64,000 bases of DNA. Source: Streptococcus oralis. GTDB taxonomy: Bacteria > Bacillota > Bacilli > Lactobacillales > Streptococcaceae. The notes under the pieces were generated by a model. That model was not told the origin of the DNA. It was given only the letters and a program-made list of their open reading frames with translations, and did not search any database. Both the position numbers and the translations under genes were made by a program. The DNA is taken from contig NZ_JAHZPJ010000001.1 of assembly GCF_019929345.1 (NCBI RefSeq), forward strand, positions 186,001 to 250,000, written 5' to 3'. Shown here piece after piece: positions 15,821 through 26,037 of this stretch; position 1 is the stretch's first letter; each line of letters opens with the position of its first letter.

Positions 15821-18520
15821 TTACTCTACTGATTTCAGGGCTTCGAGCATATCTACTTTTCTCAAGTGGCGATTGACAAAGAGCCCCAGTACGGCTAAAA
15901 TCACAGTCACTGCGACGATTGGAAGAGCATAGACTTCCCAGCTGACCTGAGGATAAAAGAGTATGTTGGCTGGTGAAATCATTTGAATCAAAAATTGATG
16001 TAAATAGTGGCCAGCTACCAAACCGAGAGCAATTCCCACAAGGGACAGCACCATGGTCTCGCGGTAGATATAGAGGGTCACTTCTTTATTATGGAAACCG
16101 AGAACCTTGATAGTGGAAAGTTCACGTATACGTTCTGCGACATTGATGTTAGTGAGATTGTAGAGAATGACAATGGCTAGTAAAACGGAAACAAGGACAA
16201 GGATTGCCATGGTTTTATTGAGCGAACTAGCCACGGATTCAAAGAGGTGGATGGCCGTCGCATTTTGGACGACCCCAGAAACAGCTGCCTTTCCCATAAA
16301 GATAGCAGCTTCTTTCTCCGTATTGGAAGGTGTTGGCTCTTTTAATTTTACTAGGTAGGTATTGCCTTGCGGACTGGTGCCATAGACTTGTTCGTAAGTC
16401 GCTCGGTTGAGATAAACGAAGTGTCCAACATAGTTTTCAGAAATAGCTGCGACCTTGATTTCCTTCCCATCAAGCTCAAGCTTGTCTCCAACCGTAACAC
16501 CTGCTAGTTGGGCTAATTTTTGACTCACGACTGCTCCATCGGTAACCTGCACCTCTTGCCCCTTTTCCTCTAATGTGATAAAGGGCTTGAAGTCTTCTCT
16601 GTTTGTGACCATCATGGTGATAGTCTGAAGTCCTGCTTTTCCTTTGAAATCTTTTTCAATGGATTTAGAGTAAATCTTTTGATAAGCGTGGATAGATTCA
16701 GCTTGCAAGGCACTTTCTAGATCTGTTTTTTCTTGCTCCGTTGCACTGCTCTTTTCCGCTACAATCATCTGGTATTGCTGGATTTGTTCAAATTGGCGCT
16801 CGGAAACTCCTCCCACAGATGACTGAATTCCAAGACCTGCAAATAGAAGAGCAACTGAACCCGCAACTCCAAAAATGGTCATCAACATTCGTTGCTTATA
16901 ACGAAAGATATTTCTTGCCGTAACCTTATGAGTAAAGCTCATACGACTCCAAATAAAGCTCAGGCGTTCCAGTAAAATCTTTGCTCCTTTAACGGGAGGC
17001 TTGGGAAGTAAGAGTTGGGCTGCTTCATCGTGTAGTTCCCTCCGCGCTACCAGATAAGCTGGCAAAACGCTGGATACCCAACTTAAGGCTAGGGCAAGAA
17101 GGCTATAAGACCAGTAAAAATACTCCTGACTTTTACCAACGACCATCCCAGTTGTTATAACATCCGAAATCACGCCGGCAAGGAGATAATGTCCAAGAAG
17201 TGTTCCTATAATGGTTCCCACAGTTCCTGCAAGAAAACCATAGAGGACAAACTTGGCAACAATATCTTGATTGCGGTAACCCAAGGCCTTGAAAATACCA
17301 GCATTGGTGCGTTCTTCATCCACAAAGCGAGTCATAGTTGTAAAGGTCACCATCGCAGCAACCATATAAAGCACCACTGGGAAGATATTCCCGACTGAAC
17401 GAATGCTTGACGATGCATTGCTGTACATGAGGTAGCCTTGACCACCTGGTATGGTTTCGCGATTGTATACGTGGTATTTCGGCTCTGTCAGTTCATCAAG
17501 CTCTTTCTGACGCTGTTCAAGCTTCTCTTTTTCATTGGCTAGATCACTCTCTGTCTGAGCCAGTTTCTCTTTTTTAGTTGCCAGTTCTTCCTTAGCTTTT
17601 GTCAACTGTCCCTTGGCTTGACTCTTTTGTGGTTCTGGTAAAGCGGTCGCTTGTTCTTCTTGCGTTTTCAAGCGACTTTCGACCTGCTCTAACTGACTCT
17701 TGCCATTTTCAAGATTGCTTTCAGCAGTTTGGAGCTGTTCTTTGCCCTCTTCCAGGCTCTTTTGCCCATTTGATTTGATACTTGCCAATCTTTTTTGACC
17801 ATTATCTTCCAGCAAGTCTTGCAACTCTTCCTGATGTTGGGATCGTTTGGTCTTATAGTCTGATGAAAAAGCATCCAGATTTTTTAAATCGTCATAGCGC
17901 ACACGCGCGATACTATAGACATCTGAGTCAAACTGACTGGGTAAAATCACTCCATAGCCAGCCAAGCTTCCATTTCCACTACTAGCACTTCCTAAATCTT
18001 CTTTAGAAAGAATTTCACCCGACTGAACAAATCCGGTAATTGTGAAAGTTTGGGATTTTAGGACGGACTTTTCTTCTTTCTTAGTAAAGGTAATGGTCTG
18101 CCCAATCTGATAGCGGTCTTTCCAGAAGTCAGCTAGAGCAATTTCCCCATCAGCCTCTGGCAGTCGCCCTTCTGTCACTTGGAAGGTTGAAATGCTCTCT
18201 GGTTTGGAATAAAGTCGAACCGCTTCTTCACTGTTTTCAACGGTTAGGTCTGCCATATAGCCAAACTCAACACTTGCTCTTTGAAGTGTCTTTAGTTCGT
18301 CTTGGTCTTCTTTGTCCAAGCCATAATCAGCTATCACGGCCAGATCCAAGGTATTGGCTTTACGGAGATAATCCTCTGCCGTACGTTCCATGTTTGGACT
18401 GGCTACTTTAAGACCTACTAGAGCTAGAGAACCCAGCATCATCAAGGTCAAGATAGAAACAAAGCGTCCCTTTGATGTCGTCACTGACTGAATTAGGTCT
18501 TTCCGATATGTTTTTTTCAT
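15821..18520 (-). CDS. FtsX/MacB-type ABC transporter permease with a large extracellular coiled coil
   Basis: About 899 residues. After one N-terminal helix (about residues 20-40) comes a long outward region. It includes a coiled coil rich in Lys, Glu and Gln (about 235-350). Three helices near residues 370-490 form a first FtsX domain, a second outward domain with a MacB-PCD-like fold lies near 560-760, and three C-terminal helices form a second FtsX domain. Transporters of this type move peptides, lipids or antimicrobials rather than nutrients. The start at 18520 follows the ATPase stop by one base. The substrate is not predictable from sequence. Confidence 0.85.
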   Translation of the reverse strand: MKKTYRKDLIQSVTTSKGRFVSILTLMMLGSLALVGLKVASPNMERTAEDYLRKANTLDLAVIADYGLDKEDQDELKTLQRASVEFGYMADLTVENSEEAVRLYSKPESISTFQVTEGRLPEADGEIALADFWKDRYQIGQTITFTKKEEKSVLKSQTFTITGFVQSGEILSKEDLGSASSGNGSLAGYGVILPSQFDSDVYSIARVRYDDLKNLDAFSSDYKTKRSQHQEELQDLLEDNGQKRLASIKSNGQKSLEEGKEQLQTAESNLENGKSQLEQVESRLKTQEEQATALPEPQKSQAKGQLTKAKEELATKKEKLAQTESDLANEKEKLEQRQKELDELTEPKYHVYNRETIPGGQGYLMYSNASSSIRSVGNIFPVVLYMVAAMVTFTTMTRFVDEERTNAGIFKALGYRNQDIVAKFVLYGFLAGTVGTIIGTLLGHYLLAGVISDVITTGMVVGKSQEYFYWSYSLLALALSWVSSVLPAYLVARRELHDEAAQLLLPKPPVKGAKILLERLSFIWSRMSFTHKVTARNIFRYKQRMLMTIFGVAGSVALLFAGLGIQSSVGGVSERQFEQIQQYQMIVAEKSSATEQEKTDLESALQAESIHAYQKIYSKSIEKDFKGKAGLQTITMMVTNREDFKPFITLEEKGQEVQVTDGAVVSQKLAQLAGVTVGDKLELDGKEIKVAAISENYVGHFVYLNRATYEQVYGTSPQGNTYLVKLKEPTPSNTEKEAAIFMGKAAVSGVVQNATAIHLFESVASSLNKTMAILVLVSVLLAIVILYNLTNINVAERIRELSTIKVLGFHNKEVTLYIYRETMVLSLVGIALGLVAGHYLHQFLIQMISPANILFYPQVSWEVYALPIVAVTVILAVLGLFVNRHLRKVDMLEALKSVE

Positions 18521-18521
18521 G

Positions 18522-19223
18522 CTAATACTCCAAGGTATCGATATCCTGCGGATGCTCATTGATCGTCATGCTCTTAACCGTGGCATCGCGCATGTGAATC
18601 ACCCGATCTGCAATAGGTGCTAGCGCGCCATTGTGGGTCACGATAATCACCGTCGCTCCTTTTTGACGAGACATGTCTTGGAGAATCTTCAAGACTTGCT
18701 TCCCCGTCTGGTAATCCAAGGCACCCGTCGGTTCATCACAGAGGAGAATTTTAGGATTTTTGGCTACAGCGCGTGCAATGGAGACTCGCTGTTGCTCCCC
18801 TCCAGAAAGCTGGGCTGGAAAGTTATTGAGGCGATGAGCCAGACCTACGTCTGTCAAGACCTGCTCTGGATCTAAGGCATCTGTCACGATTTCTGAGGCC
18901 AGTTCCACGTTTTCCTTGGATGTCAGATTGGAGACCAGATTGTAAAATTGAAAAACAAAACCTACATCTTCACGACGATAGTTTGTTCGTTGGTGCGAAC
19001 TATAGTTGGCAATATTGGCACCATCAATCCAAATCTCCCCCTCATCATTGGTATCCATACCTCCTAGGAGATTGAGAACGGTTGATTTTCCAGCACCTGA
19101 AGCACCAAGAATAATGACCAGCTCCCCCTTTTCAATTTCAAAATTCACATCGCGATTAGCCACAATCTCCGTATCCCCAACCTGGTAACGCTTGTAGCTG
19201 TGTTTTATTTCAATATAAGCCAT
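18522..19223 (-). CDS. ABC transporter ATP-binding protein, MacB/LolD type
   Basis: A 233-residue ABC ATPase with Walker [10 protein letters not shown], signature L-S-G-G-E-Q-Q-R-V, Walker [13 protein letters not shown] and switch His in V-T-H-N. The G-A-L-D after Walker B and N-L-L-G-G-M-D near residue 55 are typical of the MacB/LolD/FtsE group that drives FtsX-type permeases. It is transcribed directly ahead of the large permease gene. Confidence 0.9.
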   Translation of the reverse strand: MAYIEIKHSYKRYQVGDTEIVANRDVNFEIEKGELVIILGASGAGKSTVLNLLGGMDTNDEGEIWIDGANIANYSSHQRTNYRREDVGFVFQFYNLVSNLTSKENVELASEIVTDALDPEQVLTDVGLAHRLNNFPAQLSGGEQQRVSIARAVAKNPKILLCDEPTGALDYQTGKQVLKILQDMSRQKGATVIIVTHNGALAPIADRVIHMRDATVKSMTINEHPQDIDTLEY

Positions 19224-19308
19224 ATCGTCCTTCTCTCTTTCTTACATTTAAGTCATTCTTTATTATCATTATAACGCTTTTTCAAATAGTTGGAAACCAG
19301 AAGCAAAT

Positions 19309-19337
19309 ACAAAAAAAGCCTAGGAATTCCTAGGCTT
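19309..19337. terminator. bidirectional-looking terminator next to gpmA
   Basis: AAAGCCTAGG-AATT-CCTAGGCTTT is a perfect palindrome with A and T runs at its sides. On the minus strand it ends gpmA transcription, 13 bases after the stop. Confidence 0.8.
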
Positions 19338-19349
19338 TCTGTTTATAGA

Positions 19350-20042
19350 TTATTTTCCAAGGTAGTATTCAGAAACTACGTTCAATTTTTCGTCGAATTC
19401 GAATACCAATGGTGGGAAGTTAGGGATTTCCACGTCCATGATTTCGTCATCTGACAATTGTTTGATGTGTTTTACTAGGGCACGGATAGAGTTACCGTGA
19501 GCTCCTACGAATACGTTTTTACCATCTTTAAGTGCTGGAGCGATTTTGTCTTCCCAGAATGGAAGGGCACGTTCCAAAGTCACTTTCAAGTTTTCAGCAT
19601 CTGGGATAACTGAGTCGTCAAGTGAAGCGTAACGACGATCAGTGTGTGCTGAGTATTCGTCATCACGAGGCATTGCAGGAGGCAATACATCGTATGAACG
19701 ACGCCAGATGTGAACTTGCTCATCACCAAATTGTTCAGCAGCTTCAGCTTTGTTTTTACCAGTCAAACCACCGTAGTGACGTTCGTTCAAGCGCCATGAT
19801 TTTTCAACTGGAACCCACAATTGGTCAGCAGCTTCAAGAGCCAAGTTTGTTGTTTTGATCGCACGTTTCAATACTGAAGTGTAAGCTTGGTCAAATTCGA
19901 TACCAGCTTCTTTGATCAATTTACCAGCGTCAATCGCTTGTTGTGTACCTTTTTCAGACAAATCAACATCAGCCCAACCAGTGAAAAGGTTAGCTTTGTT
20001 CCATTCAGACTCACCGTGGCGAGCAAAAACCAATTTTACCAT
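19350..20042 (-). CDS. gpmA: 2,3-bisphosphoglycerate-dependent phosphoglycerate mutase
   Basis: A 230-residue glycolytic enzyme converting 3-phosphoglycerate to 2-phosphoglycerate. The catalytic His is in [10 protein letters not shown] near residue 9, the partner Glu in [10 protein letters not shown] near residue 90, and the second His in G-A-H-G-N-S near residue 183. Length and motifs are full and typical of streptococcal GpmA. It is a single-gene unit with its own terminator. Confidence 0.97.
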   Translation of the reverse strand: MVKLVFARHGESEWNKANLFTGWADVDLSEKGTQQAIDAGKLIKEAGIEFDQAYTSVLKRAIKTTNLALEAADQLWVPVEKSWRLNERHYGGLTGKNKAEAAEQFGDEQVHIWRRSYDVLPPAMPRDDEYSAHTDRRYASLDDSVIPDAENLKVTLERALPFWEDKIAPALKDGKNVFVGAHGNSIRALVKHIKQLSDDEIMDVEIPNFPPLVFEFDEKLNVVSEYYLGK

Positions 20043-20134
20043 TAGATGGATTCTCCTTTAATTTTTCGAGGTTTCCCTCGTTTATCTATTCTATTTTACA
20101 CAATTTTTCACAAAAAAGCTAGTTAAAATCAACT

Positions 20135-20164
20135 AAAAAGAGAAGAGCCTCTTCCTCTTCTCTT
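20135..20164 (-). terminator. terminator downstream of the DUF4956 remnant
   Basis: On the minus strand AAGAGAAGAG pairs with CTCTTCTCTT across a 7-base loop, followed by TTTTAG. It lies about 80 bases after the end of the DUF4956 pseudogene, the gene it would have served. Confidence 0.65.
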
Positions 20165-20246
20165 CCACCTTATAAGATTTTTTTCTTTTTTGTGACTCTG
20201 GAGATGGACATGGATAAAATGTCTTTATAGGCCAAGAACTGGTGCA

Positions 20247-20832
20247 TCAATTTGCTATCACTGATTTCGGAAGAAGATCAATTACATATTCCAGCTTGAC
20301 CATTTTATTTTCGGCTGATTCGATAGCGATCATCTCAACATTTTTACAGTTTGCCGTAAAAATTGCCTCAAAAAGCAGCTCATAATCAGAACTTGCTGGA
20401 ATTTTCATTGTCACATAACGTCTTGTTTTCAAGCGCTATCCAAACAAGCGAAATCATCAGTGTAAAGAGGATTGACAAGGCAACAAATCCCATACCGACT
20501 GTAATACCAACAGCCGTTGCCATATAGACAGCTAGGAGTTCTTTAGCACCTCCTGCAGCCAATCGAAATCGAATGAGGCTGAAAGTCCCTGCCACGGCCA
20601 CACTAGTACCTAAATTTCCATTCATCAAAAAGATGATAATGGAAATAATGGCTGGCAAGAGGGAAAAGGTGACTACAAACTCTTTTGTATAGATGGTTTG
20701 GCGCTTATAAACCATTGCTAGGATGATCCCTAAAACTAAATTTGTTGCTACGGCGAGAACGAAGGCTAGGGGATTAATCTTGACCTCAGCTGCCAAATAA
20801 ATACTATTGAATATCGGAAAAGCATCTTCATC
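20247..20832 (-). pseudogene. DUF4956 membrane protein gene with frameshifts
   Basis: Two overlapping reading frames make one DUF4956 protein: L-A-A-E-V-K-I-N-P-L-A-F-V with four membrane helices in the first, then R-R-Y-V-T-M-K-I-P-A-S-S-D-Y-E-L-L-F-E-A-I-F in the second. The frames must be joined near 20425 (N-K-T). At the 5' end, the only ATG with a ribosome binding site (AAAGGAG) is also out of frame with the first part, pointing to a second frameshift near 20800-20820. DUF4956 genes usually neighbour polyphosphate polymerase (VTC) or CotH-type genes; none is intact here, but a decayed gene lies directly upstream. Confidence 0.75.
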
Positions 20833-20844
20833 TCCTTTATACTA

Positions 20845-21160
20845 GACAAGTGGATGCTTCGTGAGCTCATTTGCTTTTAGATAAGCCTTATCATATTTTG
20901 AAAAGAATTGATATTCTAGCCCATGCCCGTTTAAAATCTTTGCCAATCAGGTCGGATACTGGCCAGAAACCTTGATTTCCCTATTATCCTCTGAAAGCGC
21001 TCCCAAAATGTTGATAGCTTCAAAATCAGGATTTTCATCAATTTGAATATCAAAAAAGAGAGGTCCAATTTTTGGTCCTCTCCAAATTTCAGCTGACACG
21101 GATCACTACAGTAGACAAGGGACCTAACTTTCCCAAGATTTGAGCTCTAAAATCAGGATT
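20845..21160 (-). pseudogene. decayed unidentified coding sequence next to the DUF4956 remnant
   Basis: Minus-strand reading from 21157 gives M-N-P-D-F-R-A-Q-I-L-G-K-L-G-P-L-S and soon meets TGA. A second stretch reads F-F-D-I-Q-I-D-E-N-P-D-F-E-A-I-N-I-L-G-A-L-S, contains an in-frame TGA in Y-P-T-stop-L-A-K, and ends F-S-K-Y-D-K-A-Y-L-K near 20850. The codon-like texture, internal stops and frame change indicate a dead gene. I do not recognise the family; its place suggests the usual partner of DUF4956, but that is a guess. Confidence 0.55.
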
Positions 21161-21200
21161 CATGCTAAAGAATTTCCCCTATTCACAGAGCTAGTTCACT

Positions 21201-21797
21201 TTATTGACTTGATGAAGATGTTCCAAAATCGACCTTAGGAACTGTCTTGGCTTCTTCTGTTTCTTTGAAGGTTTCAGCCTCTTTAAAGTTCATCATATTC
21301 GCAAAGAGCACGGTTGGAAAACTTCTCAATTTTTGATTGTACCCAGCTGCGACCTTGTTATAATCCTTGCGTGCTACAAAGATACGATTTTCACTTCCCT
21401 CAAGTTCAACCATTAGTTGCTCAACATTTTGATTGCTCTTGAGTTCTGGATAATTCTCCGTCAAGGAAATCAAGCGGGAAAGAGCTGAGCTCAACTCTCC
21501 CTGAGCCTTTTGGTTTTCTTCCGATGTCACGGAGCTACTACCGATTTTAGCTCTAGCATCAGCAATCTTGGTAAAGACTTCGGTTTCATGATTCATTTGT
21601 CCTTTAACGGACTCTACCAAGTTACCAATCAAGTCCGAACGACGTTGGAGGGCTGTCGAGACATCGGCCTGAGCCTGCTCCACTTTAGTCTGTTCACCAA
21701 CCAGACCATTATAGGTTGCCACTGCAGAACAACTTCCTAGAACTAGTAGTCCAAAGAAAATCGCCACTATTGAGAGAATTACTTTATTTTGTTTCAT
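21201..21797 (-). CDS. lemA: LemA family protein
   Basis: A 198-residue LemA protein: a short N-terminal anchor (V-A-I-F-F-G-L-L-V-L-G-S-C, with a lipobox-like Cys near 23) and then a long helical bundle. Family motifs are Y-N-G-L-V at about 30-34, Q-R-R-S-D-L-I-G-N-L-V and F-P-T-V-L-F-A-N-M-M-N-F. The function of LemA is not settled; it is usually anchored outside the membrane and often encoded beside TPM-domain proteins, as here. Confidence 0.9.
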   Translation of the reverse strand: MKQNKVILSIVAIFFGLLVLGSCSAVATYNGLVGEQTKVEQAQADVSTALQRRSDLIGNLVESVKGQMNHETEVFTKIADARAKIGSSSVTSEENQKAQGELSSALSRLISLTENYPELKSNQNVEQLMVELEGSENRIFVARKDYNKVAAGYNQKLRSFPTVLFANMMNFKEAETFKETEEAKTVPKVDFGTSSSSQ

Positions 21798-22000
21798 ATC
21801 AAAACCTTAACACTTTCTTTTATCAACTTTTCTGAGAATAGTCTCTGTATAGAAACCGAGTTCAACGGTGATGGACTTGAACCTTTATAGCTAGTTCCAT
21901 CTCTTAAATCAATTTTCCAAAGGTTTAGTTTCTCGCCCTTGATTAAAGAGTCAATTGCGGTAACGTTAGAGAAACCTCATTATATTTGCATCTGTCTGTG
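21798..22000 (-). other. open but unassigned stretch between the TPM gene and lemA
   Basis: After a TGA near 21985, one minus-strand frame stays open for about 59 codons (D-S-L-I-K-G-E-K-L-N-L-W-K-I-D-L then R-D-G-T-S-Y-K-G-S-S-P) and ends in a TGA overlapping the lemA ATG. No start codon or ribosome binding site is present, so I read it as the tail of a deleted gene. Confidence 0.35.
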
Positions 22001-22005
22001 ATGGT

Positions 22006-22878
22006 TTACCAATCATCAGACGAACCGCCACCATCAAAACCACCGCCGTCCCAGCCACCAGATGAATCGGAGCCCGAGTCAGACCAAGAAGAACCTGAGT
22101 CAGACCAAGAGGATCCTGAATCTGATGAGTCACCGCTCCACCAGCCACCGCCAGAATCATCGCCATGTGAACCGCCACCACGACCTCCAGAAATAAATCC
22201 GATGATCATCACGATGAAGTAAATGAGAATTCCAAATCCGATAACTCCATCACTCGAACTGCTTTTTCGATGCCGTCTCGAAGAACTGCTCTCACCAGCA
22301 TACCTTTCAAGTTCCCTTAAGCGACTAGAGTTGGTGGTATAGTCGTAACTACTTCTAGAACTTGAAGCAGTCGTACTCGATCCACTATAGAACATGTAGT
22401 TGAGATTGTTTACTATTGAGAGAACTCCATTATTGTAGTCTCCCTTTTGAAAATAAGGGCGTGCTGTTGTCAAGAACCTGTGAGTCTGATAGTCTGTGAT
22501 CTTACTGGCCACATTATTACTGGTTTCAATCCGTGATTTTCTATCTTGGACTGCTACGACGACCAAGGCACCATGGTTATCTCCCGAGTAGCCAATTTTC
22601 CAAGCTCTAGCTGTTTCATTGGCGACTGTTTCGATTGTTTCTCCATCTAGGCTTTTCATAACGTAAACGCCCATTTGGAATTTTTCTGTTTTTTGACTAT
22701 TTACCTTGTTCAAGCCTCGAATCAGTCTGATTGTCTCCTCGGTTAGATAATGATCCGGATCATAAATCCCATACTCAGGTTTTTCAGGTGCTGTGAATGC
22801 TGACAAGAAGAGAAAGACCATCAACAATCCAAGCAAGCGAACCAACAAACTATTTTTAAATAATCTGATTCTTTTCAT
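22006..22878 (-). CDS. TPM-domain membrane protein (YgcG family)
   Basis: A 290-residue protein: signal sequence (about residues 10-30), an outward TPM domain (about 35-165, with D-P-D-H-Y-L-T-E-E and V-V-V-A-V-Q-D-R-K-S-R-I-E-T), a Ser-rich linker, a membrane helix (G-F-G-I-L-I-Y-F-I-V-M-I-I-G-F, about 213-228), and a low-complexity cytoplasmic tail rich in Gly, Ser, Asp and Trp. TPM domains in other organisms are linked to phosphatase-like or membrane-protein repair roles. The pairing with LemA is common in Bacillota. Confidence 0.88.
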   Translation of the reverse strand: MKRIRLFKNSLLVRLLGLLMVFLFLSAFTAPEKPEYGIYDPDHYLTEETIRLIRGLNKVNSQKTEKFQMGVYVMKSLDGETIETVANETARAWKIGYSGDNHGALVVVAVQDRKSRIETSNNVASKITDYQTHRFLTTARPYFQKGDYNNGVLSIVNNLNYMFYSGSSTTASSSRSSYDYTTNSSRLRELERYAGESSSSRRHRKSSSSDGVIGFGILIYFIVMIIGFISGGRGGGSHGDDSGGGWWSGDSSDSGSSWSDSGSSWSDSGSDSSGGWDGGGFDGGGSSDDW

Positions 22879-23049
22879 AATAACCTCCCTGATAAAGGAA
22901 AATTGATTTAAGGAATTATAGCATTTTGATTTTTACAAAAAAAGTGCATTTTCATTACAAATAGATTACAAAAACTAGAAAATTGATTGAATTTTGATGA
23001 CAGATTTCCACTTCAAATTGATAAGCTTTTTTCGCTCCCTTAAAATAGA

Positions 23050-23078
23050 ACAAAGAAGACCCCACAGTCTTCTTTCAA
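23050..23078 (-). terminator. terminator downstream of der
   Basis: On the minus strand AAGAAGAC pairs with GTCTTCTT across a short G-rich loop, followed by TGTTC. The distance to the der stop is about 30 bases. The T-run is poor, so efficiency is uncertain. Confidence 0.5.
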
Positions 23079-23106
23079 TTTATTTTTATAGGAAAACAAG
23101 CAAGGT

Positions 23107-24417
23107 TTACTTGCGTTTTCTTGCAATCAAGTGAATCGGCGTTCCTTCAAAGACAAAGGCCTTGCGGATTTGATTTTCCAAGAAACGCAAGTAAGAGAAG
23201 TGCATGAGTTCTTCTTCATTGACAAAGATGACAAAGGTTGGTGGCTTGGTTGCCACTTGAGTCGCGTAGAAGATTTTGAGGCGTTTCCCTTTGTCTGTCG
23301 GTGTTGGATTGATAGCAATGGCATCCATGATAACATCGTTCAAGACAGCTGAAGGGATACGTGTGTTTTGACTTTCGCTGATTTGCTTGATCATCTCAGG
23401 CAGTTTATGGAGACGTTGCTTGGTAAGAGCCGACACAAAGACAATCGGTGCGTAAGGCAGATATTGGAACTGCTCACGGATATCCTCTTCCCATTTCTTC
23501 ATGGTGTGGTTGTCTTTTTCAAGTGTATCCCACTTGTTGACCACGATAATCATCCCTTTACCGGCTTCGTGGGCAAAACCTGCGATACGCTTGTCGTACT
23601 CACGAATACCTTCTTCGGCATTGAGGACCATCAAAACCACGTCAGAACGGTCAATGGCACGCATGGCACGCATGACAGAGTATTTCTCCGTATTTTCGTA
23701 GACTTTACCTGACTTACGCATACCAGCTGTATCAATCATGGTGAACTCTTGTCCATCAGCATCTGTAAAATGGGTATCAATGGCGTCACGCGTTGTTCCA
23801 GCTACTGGACTAGCAATCACGCGGTCTTCTCCCAAAATAGCGTTAATCAAACTTGATTTTCCAACGTTAGGACGGCCAATCAAGCTAAATTTAATCACGT
23901 CTGGATTTTCTTCTTCGACTTCGTGTGGTAGATTCTCCACAATAGCATCCAGTACATCACCCGTACCAATACCGTGGACAGACGAAATTGGCAGTGGTTC
24001 ACCTAATCCTAGCGCATAGAAATCAAAAATATCATTTCGCATTTCTGGGTTGTCAACCTTGTTAACCGCTAGGATAACAGGTTTATGGGTTTTATAGAGT
24101 TTGCGGGCCACGTATTCATCCGCATCCGTAATTCCTTCTTTCCCAGACACCACAAAGACGATGACATCGGCTTCTTCCATTGCAATTTCTGCCTGGTGCT
24201 TGATTTGTTCCATGAAGGGAGCATCGACGTCGTCAATCCCTCCAGTATCAATCATACTAAAGGAACGATTGAGCCACTCACCCGTCGCATAGATACGGTC
24301 ACGTGTCACACCCTCGACATCTTCTACGATTGAGATCCGCTCACCAGCGATCCGATTAAATAGGGTTGATTTCCCAACATTGGGACGTCCCACAATGGCA
24401 ATAGTTGGTAAGGCCAT
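23107..24417 (-). CDS. der: ribosome-assembly GTPase Der (EngA)
   Basis: A 436-residue protein with two tandem GTPase domains, each with a G1 motif G-R-P-N-V-G-K-S (near residues 9 and 182), G3 D-T-G-G and D-T-A-G, and G4 N-K-V-D and N-K-W-D, then a C-terminal KH-like domain ending R-K-R-K. Der is essential for 50S subunit maturation. Typical full length. It sits downstream of dnaI and the nitroreductase gene, 13 bases after the latter. Confidence 0.97.
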   Translation of the reverse strand: MALPTIAIVGRPNVGKSTLFNRIAGERISIVEDVEGVTRDRIYATGEWLNRSFSMIDTGGIDDVDAPFMEQIKHQAEIAMEEADVIVFVVSGKEGITDADEYVARKLYKTHKPVILAVNKVDNPEMRNDIFDFYALGLGEPLPISSVHGIGTGDVLDAIVENLPHEVEEENPDVIKFSLIGRPNVGKSSLINAILGEDRVIASPVAGTTRDAIDTHFTDADGQEFTMIDTAGMRKSGKVYENTEKYSVMRAMRAIDRSDVVLMVLNAEEGIREYDKRIAGFAHEAGKGMIIVVNKWDTLEKDNHTMKKWEEDIREQFQYLPYAPIVFVSALTKQRLHKLPEMIKQISESQNTRIPSAVLNDVIMDAIAINPTPTDKGKRLKIFYATQVATKPPTFVIFVNEEELMHFSYLRFLENQIRKAFVFEGTPIHLIARKRK

Positions 24418-24430
24418 GTTTTCTCACTTT

Positions 24431-25144
24431 CTACAATAACTTTTTCTGTTCTAGATTCTTCCGAGTTGAACTAGGTTCGGCTTGACCAAACTGCTCTGCC
24501 AAACGTTGACTCCAAGAGGTCGTCGCACGCGCACCAGCATAGTCTGCCTGTACTTTGTCATAGTCCAAAATCGCCGCTACTGGCTGTTCTTGGTATTCTT
24601 CTTCAAATACCACTTGGTTCAAAGGCAGTCTTGGTTTGACATCATGTTGTTGATTTGGCACACCAAGGGCAATCCCAAAAACAGGGTAGGTATAGTCAGG
24701 CAGGTTAAAAAGCGCTGCCACTTCTTCTGACTTGTAACGGACCAAACGGATGATAACACCACCATATCCCAGACTCTCTGCTGCAAGCAAGGTATTTTGC
24801 CCCGCAAGCGCAGCGTCCACAGACGTGATAAGGAGACCTTCCACTCCTTGAGGTTGGAAACTGTCCGTATGAAGGCTTGCTCCCTTTTCAGCTCGGTTCA
24901 AGTCACCGACAAAAAGCAAAAAGGCTGCTGACTGGCGAATGGCTTCCTGGGGAACTAATTCATAAAGAGCATCTTTCTTCTCTTGACTGCGCACAAGAAT
25001 CACAGAGTAGGATTGGAAATTTTTCCAAGATGACGCCATTTGAGCAGCTGTCAAGATTTCATTTAAGTGTTCTTGAGAAATCTCTTGCTCCTTAAAGCGA
25101 CGAACTGAAGTATGAGCTTTCATCAGTTTAATGGTTTCTGTCAT
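24431..25144 (-). CDS. nitroreductase-family FMN oxidoreductase (NfsA/FRP-like)
   Basis: A 237-residue flavin enzyme. The N-terminus has H-T-S-V-R-R-F (FMN phosphate binding), then M-A-S-S-W-K-N-F-Q-S-Y-S, and later G-Y-G-G-V-I-I-R and F-G-I-A-L-G-V-P. These belong to the NfsA/FRP group of NAD(P)H-dependent nitro- and flavin reductases. The start overlaps the dnaI stop by 4 bases (ATGA), so it is co-translated with the replication genes, though its physiological substrate is unknown. Confidence 0.88.
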   Translation of the reverse strand: MTETIKLMKAHTSVRRFKEQEISQEHLNEILTAAQMASSWKNFQSYSVILVRSQEKKDALYELVPQEAIRQSAAFLLFVGDLNRAEKGASLHTDSFQPQGVEGLLITSVDAALAGQNTLLAAESLGYGGVIIRLVRYKSEEVAALFNLPDYTYPVFGIALGVPNQQHDVKPRLPLNQVVFEEEYQEQPVAAILDYDKVQADYAGARATTSWSQRLAEQFGQAEPSSTRKNLEQKKLL

Positions 25145-26037
25145 CGGCGATTTTCTCCTTCTAGTCTTGTCTCCTCAGCCAAATAACGGATTCGTTCCAT
25201 AACCCGTCTAGCTTCCCAAGTCTCATCATTTCCATTCTTTCCTTTGGCAAAATGTTTTTCCAAATCTTGGAAATTAAAGTTGGAAGTAAAGAAGGTCGGC
25301 AAATCTTCCTGCATGCGGTACTGAAGAATGACTTGGAGAATCTCATCACGCACCCAAGGAGTCGACTGCTCTGCACCAATATCATCCAAGACCAGAACTT
25401 CAGCTAACTTAATGTCATCCACCAAAGTCTTCACAGATCCTTCACCGATGGCATTTTTCACATCAATGACAAAACTTGGATAATGGAGAATAGTTGTTGA
25501 GGCCCCACGTTTTTCAGATAGGTCGTGAGCTAAGGCTGCCATCATGAAACTCTTTCCAACACCAAAATCTCCGTAAAGATAGAGGCCTTTTCGGATACTT
25601 GGGTAAAGGTCAACAAAGGAATAGAGTCTCTCAAAAATCGGCAACCGTCCTAGATCATCCAGGTCAATCTGAGCCAACTTCGCTTTCTTGAGACTTGCTG
25701 GTAGATTGATCAACTTAAGACGATTCTTAATTGCAGCCTCTTTTTCTGCCGCGATTAGTTCTGGTGTTTCTTCATAAGACACATCCGCATAACCGTGATT
25801 CATGACCAAGATAGGCTTGTAGCCACGCGCTATATAGTCCGCATCCCCACGAAGAAACTTGTCCCGTTCTGTGATATATTGGTTGAACTTGGAGATGCTA
25901 CGATTTAACTCCTCTTGGCTGAGGGATTCTTTCTGGATAAAAGCCGCTACATCTGGGTCTTTCATGATCTGCTGGACTAGGTCCTGATACTGAAAACGAC
26001 TTGTCTGACGTTTGATAACGTCACCAACACTTTCCAT
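25141..26037 (-). CDS. dnaI: primosomal protein DnaI, helicase loader
   Basis: A 298-residue AAA+ ATPase. The N-terminal DnaI domain (about residues 1-110) binds DnaC-type helicase, and the ATPase domain carries Walker A Y-G-D-F-G-V-G-K-S near residue 160 and Walker B V-L-V-L-D-D-I-G near 220. With DnaB it loads the replicative helicase at oriC and at restarting forks. It follows dnaB without a gap. Confidence 0.95.
   Translation of the reverse strand: MESVGDVIKRQTSRFQYQDLVQQIMKDPDVAAFIQKESLSQEELNRSISKFNQYITERDKFLRGDADYIARGYKPILVMNHGYADVSYEETPELIAAEKEAAIKNRLKLINLPASLKKAKLAQIDLDDLGRLPIFERLYSFVDLYPSIRKGLYLYGDFGVGKSFMMAALAHDLSEKRGASTTILHYPSFVIDVKNAIGEGSVKTLVDDIKLAEVLVLDDIGAEQSTPWVRDEILQVILQYRMQEDLPTFFTSNFNFQDLEKHFAKGKNGNDETWEARRVMERIRYLAEETRLEGENRR

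Noticed and set aside
17189..17398. Plus-strand frame opposite the FtsX-type permease
   Set aside because: Antisense of membrane-helix codons; no supporting signal.
21986..22222. Pro/Glu-rich and other reading frames opposite and beside the TPM protein tail
   Set aside because: They arise from the low-complexity Gly/Ser/Asp-coding region read on the other strand or frame; no ribosome binding site.
23368..24019. Several plus-strand frames opposite der
   Set aside because: Shadows of a strongly conserved gene; no start signals.
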